DNA from: Cynocephalus volans
Taxonomy: Eukaryota > Chordata > Mammalia > Dermoptera > Cynocephalidae
Reading direction: 5' to 3'
Assembly: GCF_027409185.1 (NCBI RefSeq)
Contig: NC_084461.1
Location: forward strand, 190,608,501 to 190,672,500
DNA: 64,000 bases
Shown: in pieces, positions 1-12,244 of the stretch
Position numbering within the stretch: the stretch's first letter is position 1
Layout: every line of letters begins with the position of its first letter
The notes under the pieces: generated by a model
Database searches by the model: none
What the model was told of the DNA's origin: nothing
What the model saw: the letters and a program-made list of their open reading frames with translations, nothing else
Made by a program: the position numbers and the translations under genes

Positions 1-59
1 CAAACACAGTTTTTCACTGTTTTCTTTATTACCTTCTCCTGTCATCCTTTTATGATTCT

Positions 60-260
60 TTTGGCATAAGGATCAGGAGGGTAAGACCCAGGGGGCCAGG
101 GTTCAAATCTTGGCCCTGTCATTTACTAGCTGTGCGGCCCTGGACAAATTGCTTTGCTTCCTGGAGCATCTGTTTGCTCATTCATAAAATGGGGATGATA
201 ATGGTATCTCCTCCCTAAGCTTAGATGAGTGTTGGGTAAGTGTTGGGTAAGTTGTCATCA
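60..260 (+). repeat. MIR SINE fragment
   Basis: Has the MIR core pattern (actagctgtg.g.cctggacaa..tgctt, aaaatggggatgataatgg). Confidence 0.65.
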
Positions 261-275
261 TCATCATCATCACCA
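245..275 (+). repeat. (CAT)n/(CAC) triplet run
   Basis: tcatcatcatcatcatcacc. Translated it gives a His tract that is not a real protein. Confidence 0.7.
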
Positions 276-384
276 CCTTCATCATCACAGAATAGGAAGG
301 TCTTGCATTAAAACTCTCCCTGCCCCACGCCAGGACTCCTCTCTTCTTGGGCTGTGTGCAGAGGTCTGTCTGTCCACAAGACAC

Positions 385-413
385 AAACACACACACACAC
401 ACAAACAAACACA
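385..413 (+). repeat. (CA)n with interruptions
   Basis: cacacacacacacacaaacaaacacacag. Confidence 0.75.
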
Positions 414-439
414 CAGGCCCTGCTGGCTCTTTCCCAGGC

Positions 440-1300
440 CCCCTCAACAAAGCTTTCTTGTCAGGTTGGCTGGGACAAGAATATTAATGAGACAGAGGGA
501 AGCTAGGGCACAAACAGCCTGCACAGCCATCCCCCTCTGTGGGACAAGCTGTCCCACCCTCTGACCTTCTGCAGTATTCCCAAGCCCCCACCCCAGTGAG
601 ACATCCACTGCATTGGGGACATGAGGTGGCAAAGCTGGGGCAATGTGGACATTGTGAAGCCGACATGTGGACAGAGCCGCCCTTGTGTGTATTTGAGTGA
701 TACAGCTGGCACTCATTGTCTGAGCACCTGCTAGTGCCCGATCCCATACCATGTGTTTCCCATGTGGGGTCTCACTTAAGTCCCAGACAACCAGGTGAGT
801 GGGCATTTTGAGTCCCATGTTATAAGTGAAGGAACAGGCTCAGAGGTTGAGAAAAATGGCCCAAGACCACTGGGTGGCAGCCATGGAAGGCAAACTCAGG
901 AATTCTGAGTCCCTTGTGGACACGGGACCAATGGAGAGGGTTGAGGTAGGGGTGGGCATCTGGCCAGTCTGGCCATGAGGTTATCCATGCAGTCAGGGAG
1001 ATGGGACTGAAGGAAGACAGCTATTAACTGTCCTATAATACTGAATTATATAATGCTGTCCTATGCACAGTGTCATGCCTGGATGTTGGGGGGTGGGTGG
1101 TTTTGGAGCTGCAAGTGGTGGGATAAAGATTACTTATTCATTCTTTAGACCTCTAGATATTGTTCCATTTGTTTCAGGAAAAATGTATCAGTGTAGTGAT
1201 TAGAAAAACACCAAATTAAGAAACCTGACCATATAAGAACCAAAAAGGGGGGAAAAGACAAAATACATATTACTGTCCTTGACATCCTGTCTGGGCATAT
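440..1300. other. Mostly unique DNA
   Basis: A decayed MIR/L3-like stretch at about 690-900 (actcattgtctgagcacctg). Otherwise nothing recognised. Confidence 0.35.
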
Positions 1301-1303
1301 CCT

Positions 1304-1720
1304 TTTTTAAATAACAACTCGATTGAGATATAATTCACATATCCTACAATTCGCCCATTTACAGAATGTCAATTTTAGAACTTTTTCATCACCCCCCAAA
1401 GAAAACCTGGACCTGTGAACAGTCACTCCTCATCTTCCCTATCCCGCCACCGTTGGCAGCCACCAGTCTGTTTTCTGACTCGATAGATTTGCCTGTTCTT
1501 TTGTCATTTCATAGAAAGGGAATCACATTTGGCCTTTTGTGTCTGGCTTCTTTCACTTGGCATAAAGTTTTCAGGGTTCACCCATGTTGCATCATGTACC
1601 AGTCTTACACTCCTTTTTATGACTGAATAATATTCCATCATTTGAATATACCACATTTCATTTATCCATTTATCAATTTATGGACATTTGCTGTCTGAGC
1701 ATATCTTCATTTTAAAATAT
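1304..1720 (-). mobile_element. Old L1 3'-end fragment
   Basis: Reads as the reverse complement of an L1MC/ME-type 3' region (gagatataattcacat; tttttcatca; gactgaataatattccat; ttatccattta). Confidence 0.75.
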
Positions 1721-2011
1721 GTAAAAAAACATCTACACATGTGGGTACATGTGTAGTTCTATCACATGGATGGGCAGACCAAGACCTTAAGAGGGCAAGG
1801 GGCTTGCCCTAGGTGGCCCTGGGAAGAAAAGGAGAGATCCAGATAGAGTGGTGATATGATGGGGGCAGTTCTGATCCATATGTCAGCTGCTGGGGGGTCT
1901 CAGAGGAAGAGATGAACCTCAGAGGGATTAATTCAAGCTCTTGACTCCAGCATGCAAGGTGTGTCCATTTCCAGATAGCAAACAAGTGCTTTCCCGAGAG
2001 GCTGTGTAGCC

Positions 2012-2255
2012 TTGTGGCACACAGCATGGGCTGTGGAGTCAGACAGTCCCAAGTTCAAATCCAACTTTTACTATCCACTTGCTGTGTGACTTTGGACAAG
2101 TCCCTTAACCTCTCTGTGCTTCCGTTTCTCCAACTATTAGTACTTTCCACCTCTTAGATTTGTTATGAGGCTTTAATGACTTAATTAATATAAAGCTGTA
2201 AGAACAGTGTTCAGCACATAGAGGGCACTTAAGAGGTGATGACCATTTTTATTTA
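2012..2255 (+). repeat. MIR SINE, near full length
   Basis: agtcagacagtcccaagttcaaatcc, then tgctgtgtgactttggacaag and a gttatgagg..taatgac tail. Confidence 0.8.
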
Positions 2256-2689
2256 CTCGTCCTCAAGAAGGCATTTGTGCCCCTAGCTCTGGGTGATGGA
2301 GCATAAGGGCGCTCTTCTCCCACTGAGTTCTCCTTTGAAAGGTTCTGGGAGGCAGGGGAGGAAAGTCCAAATTGCCTTCCTCCATTTAACAGATGGGCAA
2401 ACTGAGACATGGCCCAACCTGAAACAAGAAGGTGCGGGCAAAGTCTGCAGTCCCAGGCAGAGGGGCATGAATCCTGGGCAAGTGCCTCTCTCATCTCCAC
2501 CTCCTGGATCTGTTACATCTCACCTTCCTGGGACATGTCCCTGAGAATGGCCAGATCAATGTGTCCCTGGCTGCAGGAGGTGGGGATTCTGACGGTTGTT
2601 TTCACAGCTGGGGTGGAACTGGCAGCTCTTACCTCTGCTTGCGCTCCCTGGCAGGAGCAGCCAGCCCAGTCTCCCGATTAGTTAAGGTT

Positions 2690-2900
2690 TCTGGCTCCTG
2701 AGTCTATCAGACTTAGACTCAAACTGCTGCCCTGCTATGTGGCCTTGGAGTGGTCACCTAACTTCCTTTAGCCTCAGTTTCCTGCCCCGAGAGATGAGGA
2801 CAATGATTGGGGATAGTGGCAGCCTAGTGCTGGCCACCAAGGAAGGGCTCACAGAACAGTAGCTGCTATTATTATTATTACCTTTGCTATTATTATTATC
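2690..2900 (+). repeat. MIR SINE with (TAT)n tail
   Basis: gctatgtggccttgg.g..gtcacctaactt, tcagtttcc and a gctattattattatt terminal run. Confidence 0.7.
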
Positions 2901-3099
2901 CATGACTTCCCATTCCTTCCAGTCCCCTTTCCCGAGTCCTTCCTCCACGCTCAGCTCCTCCTTCATGATTCCTCCCTGGCATCTGGGTTGGAGCCTCTCT
3001 GGGATTCTGCAGCCTGGCAACCCCTGTCTCTCCCCAGCTGGGCCATGAGCAGCCTGAGGACAGACTTGTACTTGACTCCATCCCTGGTGAACTTCTTGC

Positions 3100-3965
3100 T
3101 GCCATCTCATCCCTTCACTGGCAGCTCCGTCATTCAGTTTCTTAGGCCCCCAAACCTCTTGATGTCTCTTTATCTCTCACACACATTGTATCTGCTGCAG
3201 CAGCAAGGCCTCGTGGCCTTGACCTTCAAAACATCCAGAATCCAAACACTTCCCATCAACCTCCACTGCTACCACTCTTGTCCAAGCTGCCGGATCCTGT
3301 GGACCCTTGGAGGAGCCCCTTCATTGGTTTCCCTGCTCCCATCTTGGCTCCCTGGCAGCTCATTCCCCACACAGCAGCTGGAGGGATCCTGTTCAACCTG
3401 AGTCAGATCATGCTGCTGCTCTGCTCAGGATCCTCCCATGTCTCCCTCTTTATTTGGAATACAAGCTAAAGGCCTGAGTGTGGTCTCCAAGTCCTGCTTG
3501 ACCTGGCCCCATTACCTCTCTTCCCTCCTCCCCACCACTCTCCCTTCCATCCACTCTGCTCCAGCCACACTGGCCTGCTTGCCGTTCCTCCTACATGCCA
3601 GGCACTCTCCTGCCTCAGGACCTTTGCACCTGCCCTCCACTGCCTGGCTTATTTTTGTCTCAGATATCCATGTATTTCACCCTCTTACCTCCTTTAAATA
3701 TTTACTTAAGCATCACCTTTGCAGAGAGGACTTCCCTAGTCCCTCTATCTAAAATCACACAACCTGCTTTTGTTTTTTCTGTAGCACTTGACATCATATC
3801 ATCCCTCATTTCTCTTGTTATTGCCTGTTCTCCACCCTCACCCCCACCCCACTAGATTGTGAGCTCCAGGAGGGTAGGGTTTCTGCCTGTTTTGTCCACT
3901 ACTGAATTCTCAGTGCCTAGAACAGTGCCTGGCATATAGTAGGCGTTCAATAAACATTGGCCAAC
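3100..3965 (+). mobile_element. L2 LINE 3' end, about 0.86 kb
   Basis: Long, well-kept L2 3' segment. It contains caggacctttgcac, ttgtgagctccaggagggtaggg and the terminal cctggcatatagtaggcg/ttcaataaac. Confidence 0.85.
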
Positions 3966-4446
3966 TCATTCCCAAATGAAACAAAGAAAAAGAAGAAGGA
4001 AAAAATACTGAGTGGTCATCTATTCTATGCAGGCATGGGGCTGGGGTCATCACAACAGCCCTGGGAGGGAATTCTGTAATGATCTCAACTGATCCATTGA
4101 TGAGCCTGAAGAGAACTTGCTCAGAGTAGGGGCATATGGTCCTTCTTATCCAGAGGAAGAGCTGTGCCCAAGACACTGCTGTTAGCCCCTCATGCCTGAC
4201 TGTAAGCCAGTGTCTGTTTCCAACCTTTGCTCAGCCTTCTTATTACCTGGTTTTCATGCATTCATTGCCCTAAATGCAAAAGTACCTTGTAAATATTCTA
4301 AAGACCCAAGAACTCATTAAGTCCCCTAGGATGGTTTCTATATCCCGAGACTGTCCTTTCTTTTGCCAGACCTGTCCTTTCTGCACATTCTCCACTTTTT
4401 CCAGCCCTTCTTCAAATAACCCTCCACACCAAATCCCTTACTCAAG

Positions 4447-4672
4447 GACAGTGGTTTTCAAAGTGTGGCAATCTTGCACCCCAGGGGGCATTGGGCAATG
4501 TCTGGAGACATTTTTGGTTGTCATGCCTGGGATGAAGGATACTATTGGCATCTACTGGGTGGAGGCCAGGGGTGCTGCTCAATATCCTGCAATGTGCAGA
4601 GCACCCCTCACAACAAAGAGTGATCTGGTTCCAAATATCAGTAGTGCTGAGGCTGAGAACTCTGCTCAAAAG
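4447..4672 (+). mobile_element. MER5A (hAT-Charlie MITE)
   Basis: Full-length match to memory: ggcaatgtctggagacattt, ttggttgtcat, aacaaagagtgatctgg, and a final gctgagaactct. Confidence 0.85.
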
Positions 4673-4679
4673 TAATATG

Positions 4680-5430
4680 GAATGAGCACTGTGATACCTA
4701 CACCTTGTTCTACTTTCTCTACTTCTATGAGTACGGCCAGGACTTAATCCCATGTGAGCAAAATGTATTTTATCTGAAAAGCTGTTGTTCCATATGCAAC
4801 TGCTATTCAACCAAACCCCCCAGAGAAGTTAAATGATTTTTTTTTTTCTTGGTGAAATTAATCCAATCCAATCAGGCCTCCCTTGTTTTGGACTTAATGC
4901 ATTTAACCTCTGTGGCTCTCACTGCAGGACTTGGCATTTAGCTCTCTTTATTTCATTCACCTGGCTTCAACCCATCACTTGATGAGGTTGAGACTTTGAG
5001 TAAACCATCTTTGTGTCATTTGATGGTGCTGTCTGTAGCGGTGCCTCCCAGCTTTGCGTCATTCCCAAATGTGACCAACAGCCTCTCTGTAGGCCCTTAT
5101 GTCTAACACTGGCCATAACAGTCAAGGTCAGGATCCCATGGCCACACCAGGCCTCTCCCTGAGGTTATCATCACCCATCAATCAGCATGTGATGGGGGAA
5201 GCTGGCCAGGTCCAAATGCCCTAAGACGGATTTTGTCCAAAGCTCACTGAAAAATCAAGATATTTGCATCAGGATTAAGCCTCAGACCACAAACTCCCCG
5301 TGCAAAAATGAAAACTCCTTTATTTGTTTCATTTTTATTTCAAGCGGATACTTAGCGTGAGGCAACAAGGGGTTTCTCCTTCGACCAGGGGCTGTGATGA
5401 CATTGTGGTGACATTCAGGGGACCAAGGCA
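4680..5430. other. Unique DNA, nothing recognised
   Basis: Neither repeats nor coding signals that I can name. Confidence 0.35.
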
Positions 5431-5434
5431 GGGA

Positions 5435-5499
5435 GGGGGGCTCCAAACCCTTGACCTTATAACACCCTGCTCTAACCAACTGAGCTAACTGGCCTGCCC
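5435..5499 (-). mobile_element. tRNA-Ile-type SINE head, fragment
   Basis: The reverse complement reads gggcaggccagttagctcag/ttggttagagcagggtgttataaggtcaagg. Only the tRNA-like head is present; no A-tail. Confidence 0.65.
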
Positions 5500-5779
5500 T
5501 TCTGTCCTAACGGGATCCCTCCCTCATTCCCAGCCATATGCTTCCTCATCCTATCACCTGGGGCCTGGGCAACCATTCCAGAGCAGGGGCACTGAGAATC
5601 TCACGGTTCTTCCTTCCAATTTTTGGTCTCTGCCATAGCTCTTTCTGTTTCTCTGAAGTCCAAGGCATTTGAACGTACAACCCAGCCCATTCCCTCTTCC
5701 TCTTATTCTGCTGTCAGCTCCATTTCCTGAAGCAAAGGGCATAGAGGAGCCTCACTGCTGCTGCTTTTAGGAACCCCCA

Positions 5780-5990
5780 CCCTGTAGCTGTGGAGTGCTG
5801 GATGAAATTAAACCAATTGTTTAATTTGCAGGAAGCGGGCGGGTCTCTTGTGAAACCTCTGGTAGCTTGAAACTGTCCACTGTGGGAGTATTTATGCCAT
5901 GGAAATCAGAAAATGCTACAAATCAGAACTCTTTGTTTCTTTCTTCCTTCTTCCTTCGTTTCTTTGTTTCTTTCATTCTCTCTCACTCTC
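5780..5990. promoter_or_regulatory. Candidate conserved non-coding block
   Basis: Repeat-free, AT-motif-rich (gaaattaaaccaattgttta; gagtatttatgcc), ending in a ttcc-rich run at 5938-5990. Weak case. Confidence 0.2.
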
Positions 5991-6479
5991 TTCATTTTAA
6001 TTAATAGTTAGTTATTTGGGGGAGCAGGTTTACCAGAATTCCATTGAAGCCGGGCCAAGTGGAAGAAAGGAAATACAAGGTGGGCTGGGGGCAGGGGGAG
6101 TGATGTTAATATTCCCAAAATATTATTCCACCTGATTATGCAGACAAATAACTATGGCAAAAGGGTAAAAAATTGTTTTTGGTGATTCCAGGATAGCTCC
6201 TGCTCATTGCTCCTTCTGTATCTAATGGTTATAGCCAATTCCTTTTCCAGTTTTTTCTCTGTCATCTGCTGGCTCCCCCTCATCTAGATCTGAGAAATGG
6301 GCTTGTTTCTCTCACTGTTTTAAAATACAGGACTTTTGCAAATTAAACTCTGTTTTAATGAGAATGAAAAAAAAGCCTCATTATTTAAACACTCTCTGAG
6401 AAGACTGCAAAACAAAGAATCCTCTTGTAAGAAGTATTGTTATTTCCCATCACTTTACAAGTTTCAGGGTGGGAACTAA

Positions 6480-7140
6480 AAAAACCCAACTTTTTATTTT
6501 AGAGTAGTTTTAGATTTCCTAACTAAAATAAAAAGATTTTTAAAAATTTATAAAATAACATTTTTATTTATAAAATTTATAAAGACAGTATAGAGAGTTC
6601 TCATATACCTACCCTACACCCACTTTCCCTTATCATTAATCTTACATTAGTTGGTACATTTGTCTCAATTATTGAACCAATATTGATACAGTATAACACC
6701 CTAAAACTCCATACTTTATTTAGATTTTCTTAGTTTTTCCCTAATATTCTTTTTTTCTGTCCCAGGATCCCATCCGGGATACCACATTACATTTAGTCGT
6801 CAAGTCTCCTTAGGCTCCTCTTGGCTATGACAGTTTCTCAGACTTCTCTTGTTTTTGATGACCTTGACTGTTTTGAACAGTACTGGTCAGGGATTTTGTA
6901 GCATGTCCCTCAACTCGGGTCTGTCTGATGTTTTTTCTCATGAGAAGACTGATTTATGGGATTTGGGGAGGAAGACCACAGAGGTGAAATGCCATTCTCA
7001 TCACACCCTATCAAGGCACATCAACTGTCAACTGACTTTTAACCTTGTCACTGTTGCTTTTAACCTTGATCATCTGGCTGAGGTAGTGTTTGTCAGATTT
7101 CTCCACTGTAAAGTTATTCTTTCTTCGGGGTGTAGGAATT
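6480..7140 (-). mobile_element. Old L1 3' region
   Basis: Diagnostic phrases of a medium-old L1 3' region read in reverse: ggatcccatccgggatacc, ttaggctcctcttggct, tgaccttgac, caggtttctccactgtaaag-like. Confidence 0.75.
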
Positions 7141-7149
7141 TTTTTAAAC

Positions 7150-8075
7150 TTGCTGAGCATCTTTAAAAAAAAATTTTTTTTTAAATGGACACATTGTAGT
7201 TGTACGTATTTATGGTGTACAATTTGATGTTTCAATACACATATGTTGTATAATGATTATATCAGGGTATTTAGGATATTTTTCACCTCATGCATTATCA
7301 TTTCTTTATGATGAGAACATTCAACAGCCTCTTTTCTAGCTATTTTGTAATATACAATACCTTACTATTAACCATTCTCATCCTACTGTGCAGTAGAACA
7401 CCAGAACTTACTTCTCCTATCTAATTGTAACTTTGTATCCATTGACCAACCTTTCCCCATTCTCCCACCTCTCTCCCCAGTCTCTGCTGCGCTCTCTGCT
7501 TCTATGATATCAACTCTCTTTTCTTTTTCTTTCTTTCTTTTTTTCTTTTCTTTTCTTTTTGTTTTTGTGGCTGGCTGGAACAGGGATCTAAACCCTTGAC
7601 TTTGGTGTTATCAGTGTTACCAGCACCACACTCTGCCAAGTGAACTAGCCGGCCAGCCTTCTTTTTCTTTTTATATTCCACGTATGAGTGACATCATGCA
7701 GTATTTGTCTTTCTGTGTCTGGCTTATTTCACTAAACATGATGTCCTCCAGGTCCATCAGTGTTGTTGTGGATGACAGTATTTCATTATTTTTTATGGCT
7801 GAATTGTAGTCCATTGTGAATATAGACCACATTTTCTTTATCCTTTCAACCATTGTTGGGCACGTGGGTTGATTCCAGATCCTGGCTATTGTGAATAGTG
7901 CTGCAGTAAACATGGGGGTGCAGATAGCTCTTCAACATACTGATTTCCTTTCCTTTGAATGTATACCCAGTAGTAGGATTGCTGGGTCATGCGGTAGTTC
8001 TATTTTTAAGTTTCTGAGGATTCTCTGTAGTATTTTCTACAGTGGCTGTCCTAATTTACAATCTTGTGGGATTTT
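7150..8075 (-). mobile_element. L1MA-type 3' end, interrupted by a SINE
   Basis: Reverse-complement L1 3' UTR and ORF2 end (gtacgtatttatggtgtac; atcagggtat; gaccaacctttccc; ccacgtatgagtgacatcatg; ttgctgggtcatgcgg). Split by the SINE at 7519-7658. Confidence 0.85.
7519..7658 (-). mobile_element. tRNA-Ile-type SINE inside L1
   Basis: T-rich tail, then ggctggctggaacagggatc, aacccttgactttggtgtta and tgaactagccggccagcc. A ttctttttctt repeat on both sides fits a target-site duplication. Confidence 0.8.
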
Positions 8076-8306
8076 TTTAAAAGTTGTGTTCATCTGTGTT
8101 CCACACAAATCCACCGTTTATTTTGGGTATTTACTCTCCTTGTTTGGTAATTGTCTTTCTGCCTGAATGTCACTTAGATCTGTCTGTATTAGGGTGGGGA
8201 AATCATTACATAAAGCCAAAGGATTTACTAACACTTGTCTCTCCCCTAGTGACAATGACACCTCTCACTTTGGGTCCACACTGTCTCCTAGACAGATTCT
8301 CTAGAC

Positions 8307-8485
8307 TGTGCTGTCCAATATGATAGCCACTGGTCACCTATGGCTATTTAAATCTAAATTAATCAAAATTAAATAAAATGTAAAGTTTAGCTCCTCAGTC
8401 ACACTAACCATATCGTAAGAGCCCAGTAGACACAGATAGTGAGTGGCTACCATATTGGGCAGTGCAAATTATAGAACATTTCCAT
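8307..8485 (+). mobile_element. hAT-Charlie-type DNA element
   Basis: Inverted-repeat-like ends (gtgctgtccaatatgatagc ... accatattgggcagtgcaaa) and internal ggctatttaaatctaaatta. Family name uncertain (MER3-like). Confidence 0.55.
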
Positions 8486-8849
8486 CATGGGTCCCTGCCT
8501 GCCTTCTTGCCTCTCTCCCCTATCCCCACCTCCCCTAGTTACCCCGGGATAAGCAGTATTATCAGCTTTGTTCTCCATGAGCCTACAGGCATCATACACA
8601 ATCACAGCTTGGTATATTGCACATTTTTGATCTTTGTAAAAAAAAAAAATGTCATCACACACTGTTATTTCTTTTCCTTTTCTCACTTATAATGCACATG
8701 AACATCTCTTTGGGTCAATAGATTTAGATCTAATTTAATCCTTATAATGGCTGCATAAAATTCCACAGTGAAGTTTTATTATGACTTATTCTACCATTCC
8801 GGATTCAAGAACATACGAGCTTCCAGTTTTTTTTCCAAGTTCACTATTT

Positions 8850-10015
8850 CTATTTATTTATTTTTAAAGTTTATTTTATTTTATTATTTTAATTGACACA
8901 TAATGATTATTCATATTTATGGGGGACAGCATGATATTTTGATACATGTATACAATGTGCAATGATCAAATCAGGGTAATTCGTAATCCCAACATCTCAA
9001 ACATTTGCCCTTTATTTGTGCTGGGAGCATTCAAAATCCTCTCTTTAGCTATTTAAAATTATACAATAAATTGTTGTTAACTATAGCTCCCCTGCAGTGG
9101 TATAGAACACTAGAACTTATTCCTCCTATCTAGCTGTAATTCTGTATCCAGTTGTATTAGTCCATTTTTGTGCTGCTATAACAGAATTACCTGAGACTGG
9201 GTAATTTATAAAGAACAGAGGTTTATTTGGCTTACGATTCTGGGACAGCCACATCTAGCGCAGGCCTCAGGCTGCTTCTTCTCATGGTGGAAAGTGGCAG
9301 GCAGCCGGCAGGTACAAACAGATCACATGGTGAGAGGAAGCAAGAGAGACAGAGAAGGGAGGTGCCAGGGTCTTTTCAAACAACCAGCTCTTGCAGGAAC
9401 TAATAGAGCGAGAACTCACTCATTAATCCCCCCTCCCCCAGGGAGAACATTAATCCATTCATGAGGGATCTATCCCCATGCTCAAACAGCTCCCAACACT
9501 GCCACACTGGGGATAAGATTTCCACATGAGTTTTGGGGGGACAAGTCCAAACTCTATCCCCAGTTGACCAACCTTTCCCCTCCCCCACTCCTGCCACCCT
9601 TCCCAGTCTATCATAATCACAACTCTACTCTCTACTTCTATGAGTTGAATTTTTTTAGCTTCCACATATGAGTGAGAACGTGTGGTATTTATTTTTCCGT
9701 GCCTGACTTATTTTGCTTAACATAATGTCCTCCGGCCTCTCTATATTGCCCCTAGTGACAGGATTTTATTCTTTTTTATGACTGAATAATATTCCATTGT
9801 TTATATATATATATAAAACACATTTTATTTATCCAATCATGTGTTGATGGACATTTGGGTTGGTTTCATATCTTGACTATTGTGAATAGTGCTGAAATAA
9901 ACATGGGAATGTAGCTGTCTTTTTGACATACTGATTTCCTTTCCTTTGGATATGCACCCAATAGTGGGATTGCTGGAGCATGTGGTAATTTTATTTTATG
10001 CCTACCCTCTGATAC
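8850..10015 (-). mobile_element. L1MA-type 3' end, split by a MaLR LTR
   Basis: ttaattgacacataatgatt, tttatgggggacagc, aatcagggtaattcg up to 9153, resuming at about 9560 with gttgaccaacctttcccctc to ccaatagtgggattgctgg. Confidence 0.85.
9154..9560 (-). mobile_element. MaLR LTR (MLT1A/MST type) nested in L1
   Basis: Reverse complement of a solo LTR: tgtattagtccatttttgtg, ctgagactgggtaatttata, attaatccattcatgaggg and a ttttggggggacaagtcc end. An old endogenous-retrovirus-like LTR without coding sequence. Confidence 0.75.
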
Positions 10016-10320
10016 TTTTTTTTTTTTTTTTTTTTTACAGAGAATAAGTTCCCAAATTAAAATTTCTTGGCCAAAGATACAGGTATTTATCAAATTGTGA
10101 TAGATATTGACAGATCTATTTCCCAAAAGGTGGTGGCAATATGTGAGCCATATGAGGGTGCCTATTTTCCTTCATACTCATCAGCACTAGCTGTTATTGC
10201 TTTCTCGCTTTAAACATTTTTTTGCCAACCTAATAGTCAAAAAACAGCATTTTATTGCTGCTCTAATTTGCATTTTCCTGTTGGTGAGTCTCTAAGGCTT
10301 TATTGCATCAATTTACTGAC
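10016..10320 (-). mobile_element. Further old L1 fragment after a poly-T run
   Basis: A T run of about 24 at 10016-10036, then ccaacctaatagtc, ttgctgctctaatttgcatt, typical of a reversed L1 ORF2 end. Confidence 0.5.
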
Positions 10321-10639
10321 ATCAACTGTAAGTCCCTTGAGGGCCAGAAATGTATCTTGTCTCCATTTTTCCCATCATAGAGCCTAGATTTTGGTAGTCT
10401 GGGGTAATGTTTGCTAAATACATAAACGTATGGTTTAATTTTGAAAGTTGGTTCATAAGGACCAGAATTTTCTTTGGCCCTGAGGGCAGAAATCAAATTG
10501 TCCCCCTCTTTTTTTTCTGTGGGCCTCAGTTTTCCCATCCAGGAAAAAGATGGACTAGATGGCCCCCTTGGATTCTTTCAGCTCAGACCTTGTGGCTATG
10601 AACTTGTAAGTCTTTTGGGAAAAGAGCATCCAAATTCAA

Positions 10640-11700
10640 TGTGATTTAGGGTTACTTGAAAGTTGGTCCTGTGGCCTATTAGCTGGACAACCTAGGGCAA
10701 GTCACTTAACCTTCCTGTGCCTTCGCTTCTCCCTTGATAACCGATTCCCTTCCTTTTCAGGGGCAAGAGGGGAGAGGGAGAGTTCCTCTGTACAAGGGTC
10801 TCAAACTCAAATACTTACAGGGCACCAAGCAAGGGTCTGTTAGGTCCTGGGGACTCAATAGAGAGGAGTAAGGACAGTGATAAATGTAGAGCCGTGCCCC
10901 TCTGCAGAGGACAGTGCAGCTCAGCTCCAGCCAGTGGGAAAGTGGCCCCTCAGTTTGAGACCCTTTCTGGTCTGGAATGATTTATCATCTTGGCAAGGGG
11001 TGAAGAGCCTGAGAACATGGCTAAGATGCTATATTGTACTGGGTGTTGGAAGACCTGGGTCCAAATCCCAGCTAGGTTTTTATTCACTAGCTGTGCTGGT
11101 TGCTTGATTGCCCAAGCCCCCTTCTCCCATCATTTAATGGAATTAGCCTCCATGGCTTGGAAGCATATGACGTAGAGTCCAACGTTAAACCCGTGAATCA
11201 CAGGTGTCAGAGGCTCTGTCCCTCCCCTCCACGCAATTCTCTTGCCTTGGGAACAGGAAGGTCAGCTGGAGGTGAGGATGGTGAAATGAAGCTTAATGAA
11301 TAACCCACGGGACTGGCCAGGGTGGGTGTTTGGCAGCCCAACATGTCAGGGACAGGGGCTGGCTGACAAATATGGCTGGCAGGGGGAGAGGGGGTGGTCA
11401 GTGACCTGGCCTCACCTCTCCAGCCTCCTCTGCTCTCTGATGGAGCCACCTTGGCTCCCCCACCCCATCCTCTTTCCCACCCAAGCCCGGAGCTCTAGAG
11501 CTGGGCCCCACCGGGTCTGTGAGACCTGGCTCTGCGACCTTGGGAAAGTGACTTGGCCTCTCTCAGCCTTTTTCCACAATGTAGGGTTCATTATAATGCT
11601 TACTTTTCCAGGGAGTGGTAAGCATTCTGTGATATGATGACGTCGTGTTCCCAAACTTCAGACATCATGTGCCACCTTTGCAATTATTGAGGTATTATTG
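10640..11700 (+). repeat. Decayed MIR fragments in otherwise unique DNA
   Basis: MIR cores at about 10660-10735 (gggcaagtcacttaaccttcc), 11010-11100 and 11500-11600 (gcgaccttgggaaagtgactt). 11120-11480 is unique. Confidence 0.5.
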
Positions 11701-11718
11701 TGTCATCTCTTTCACACA

Positions 11719-11825
11719 TTTTTTTTTTTTTTTTTTTTTTTTGGTGGCTGGCCGGTATTGGGATCTGAACCCTTGACCTTGGTGTTACAACAATGCGCTC
11801 TAACCAATTGTGCTACCCCGCCAGC
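11719..11825 (-). mobile_element. tRNA-Ile-type SINE monomer
   Basis: T24 tail, then ggtggctggccggtattggg, aacccttgaccttggtgtta and a head ending ccgccagc. Confidence 0.85.
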
Positions 11826-11953
11826 ACACACCTCTTTTATAATAGTAATAATAACAGTACAGCAAACACAGGGCACTAGCTACTGTTCTAAGTGCTTCAC
11901 ATACATGAACTCATTTGACCCTCATGTCAACTCTTCTAGGCAAGTAGTATTTA

Positions 11954-12127
11954 TTTATTTATTTTTAAAGATGACTGGTAAGGGGATCTTAACCCTTGAC
12001 TTGGTGTTGTCAGCACCACGCTCTCCTAAGTGAGCTAACCAGCCATCCCTATATAGGGATCTGAACCCATGGCCTTGGTGTTATCAGCACCACACTCTCC
12101 CAAGTGAGCCACAGGCCAGCCCTAGAG
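11954..12127 (-). mobile_element. Dimeric tRNA-Ile-type SINE with 12-bp TSD
   Basis: Two tRNA-like units in reverse (gatgactggtaaggggatct...; ctatatagggatctgaaccc...aagtgagccacaggccagcc). aagtagtattta is repeated at 11942-11953 and 12128-12139. Confidence 0.88.
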
Positions 12128-12147
12128 AAGTAGTATTTAATCCCTAT

Positions 12148-12244
12148 CTTTTTCTTCTTTTTTTGCAGCTGGCCAGTATGAGGATCCAAACCCTTGACCT
12201 TGGTGTTATAACACTGCTCCCTAACTGAGCTAACTGGCCAGCCC
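12148..12244 (-). mobile_element. tRNA-Ile-type SINE monomer
   Basis: Short T-rich tail, gcagctggccagtatgagga, cccttgaccttggtgttata, aactgagctaactggccagc. Confidence 0.83.

Noticed and set aside
229-564. Poly-His plus-strand reading frame
   Set aside because: A product of the CAT triplet run and the CA repeat. No gene signal.
9154-9560. Endogenous retrovirus with coding capacity
   Set aside because: Solo MaLR LTR only; no gag, pol or env reading frame nearby. The same holds for 24531-24965 and 32638-33365.
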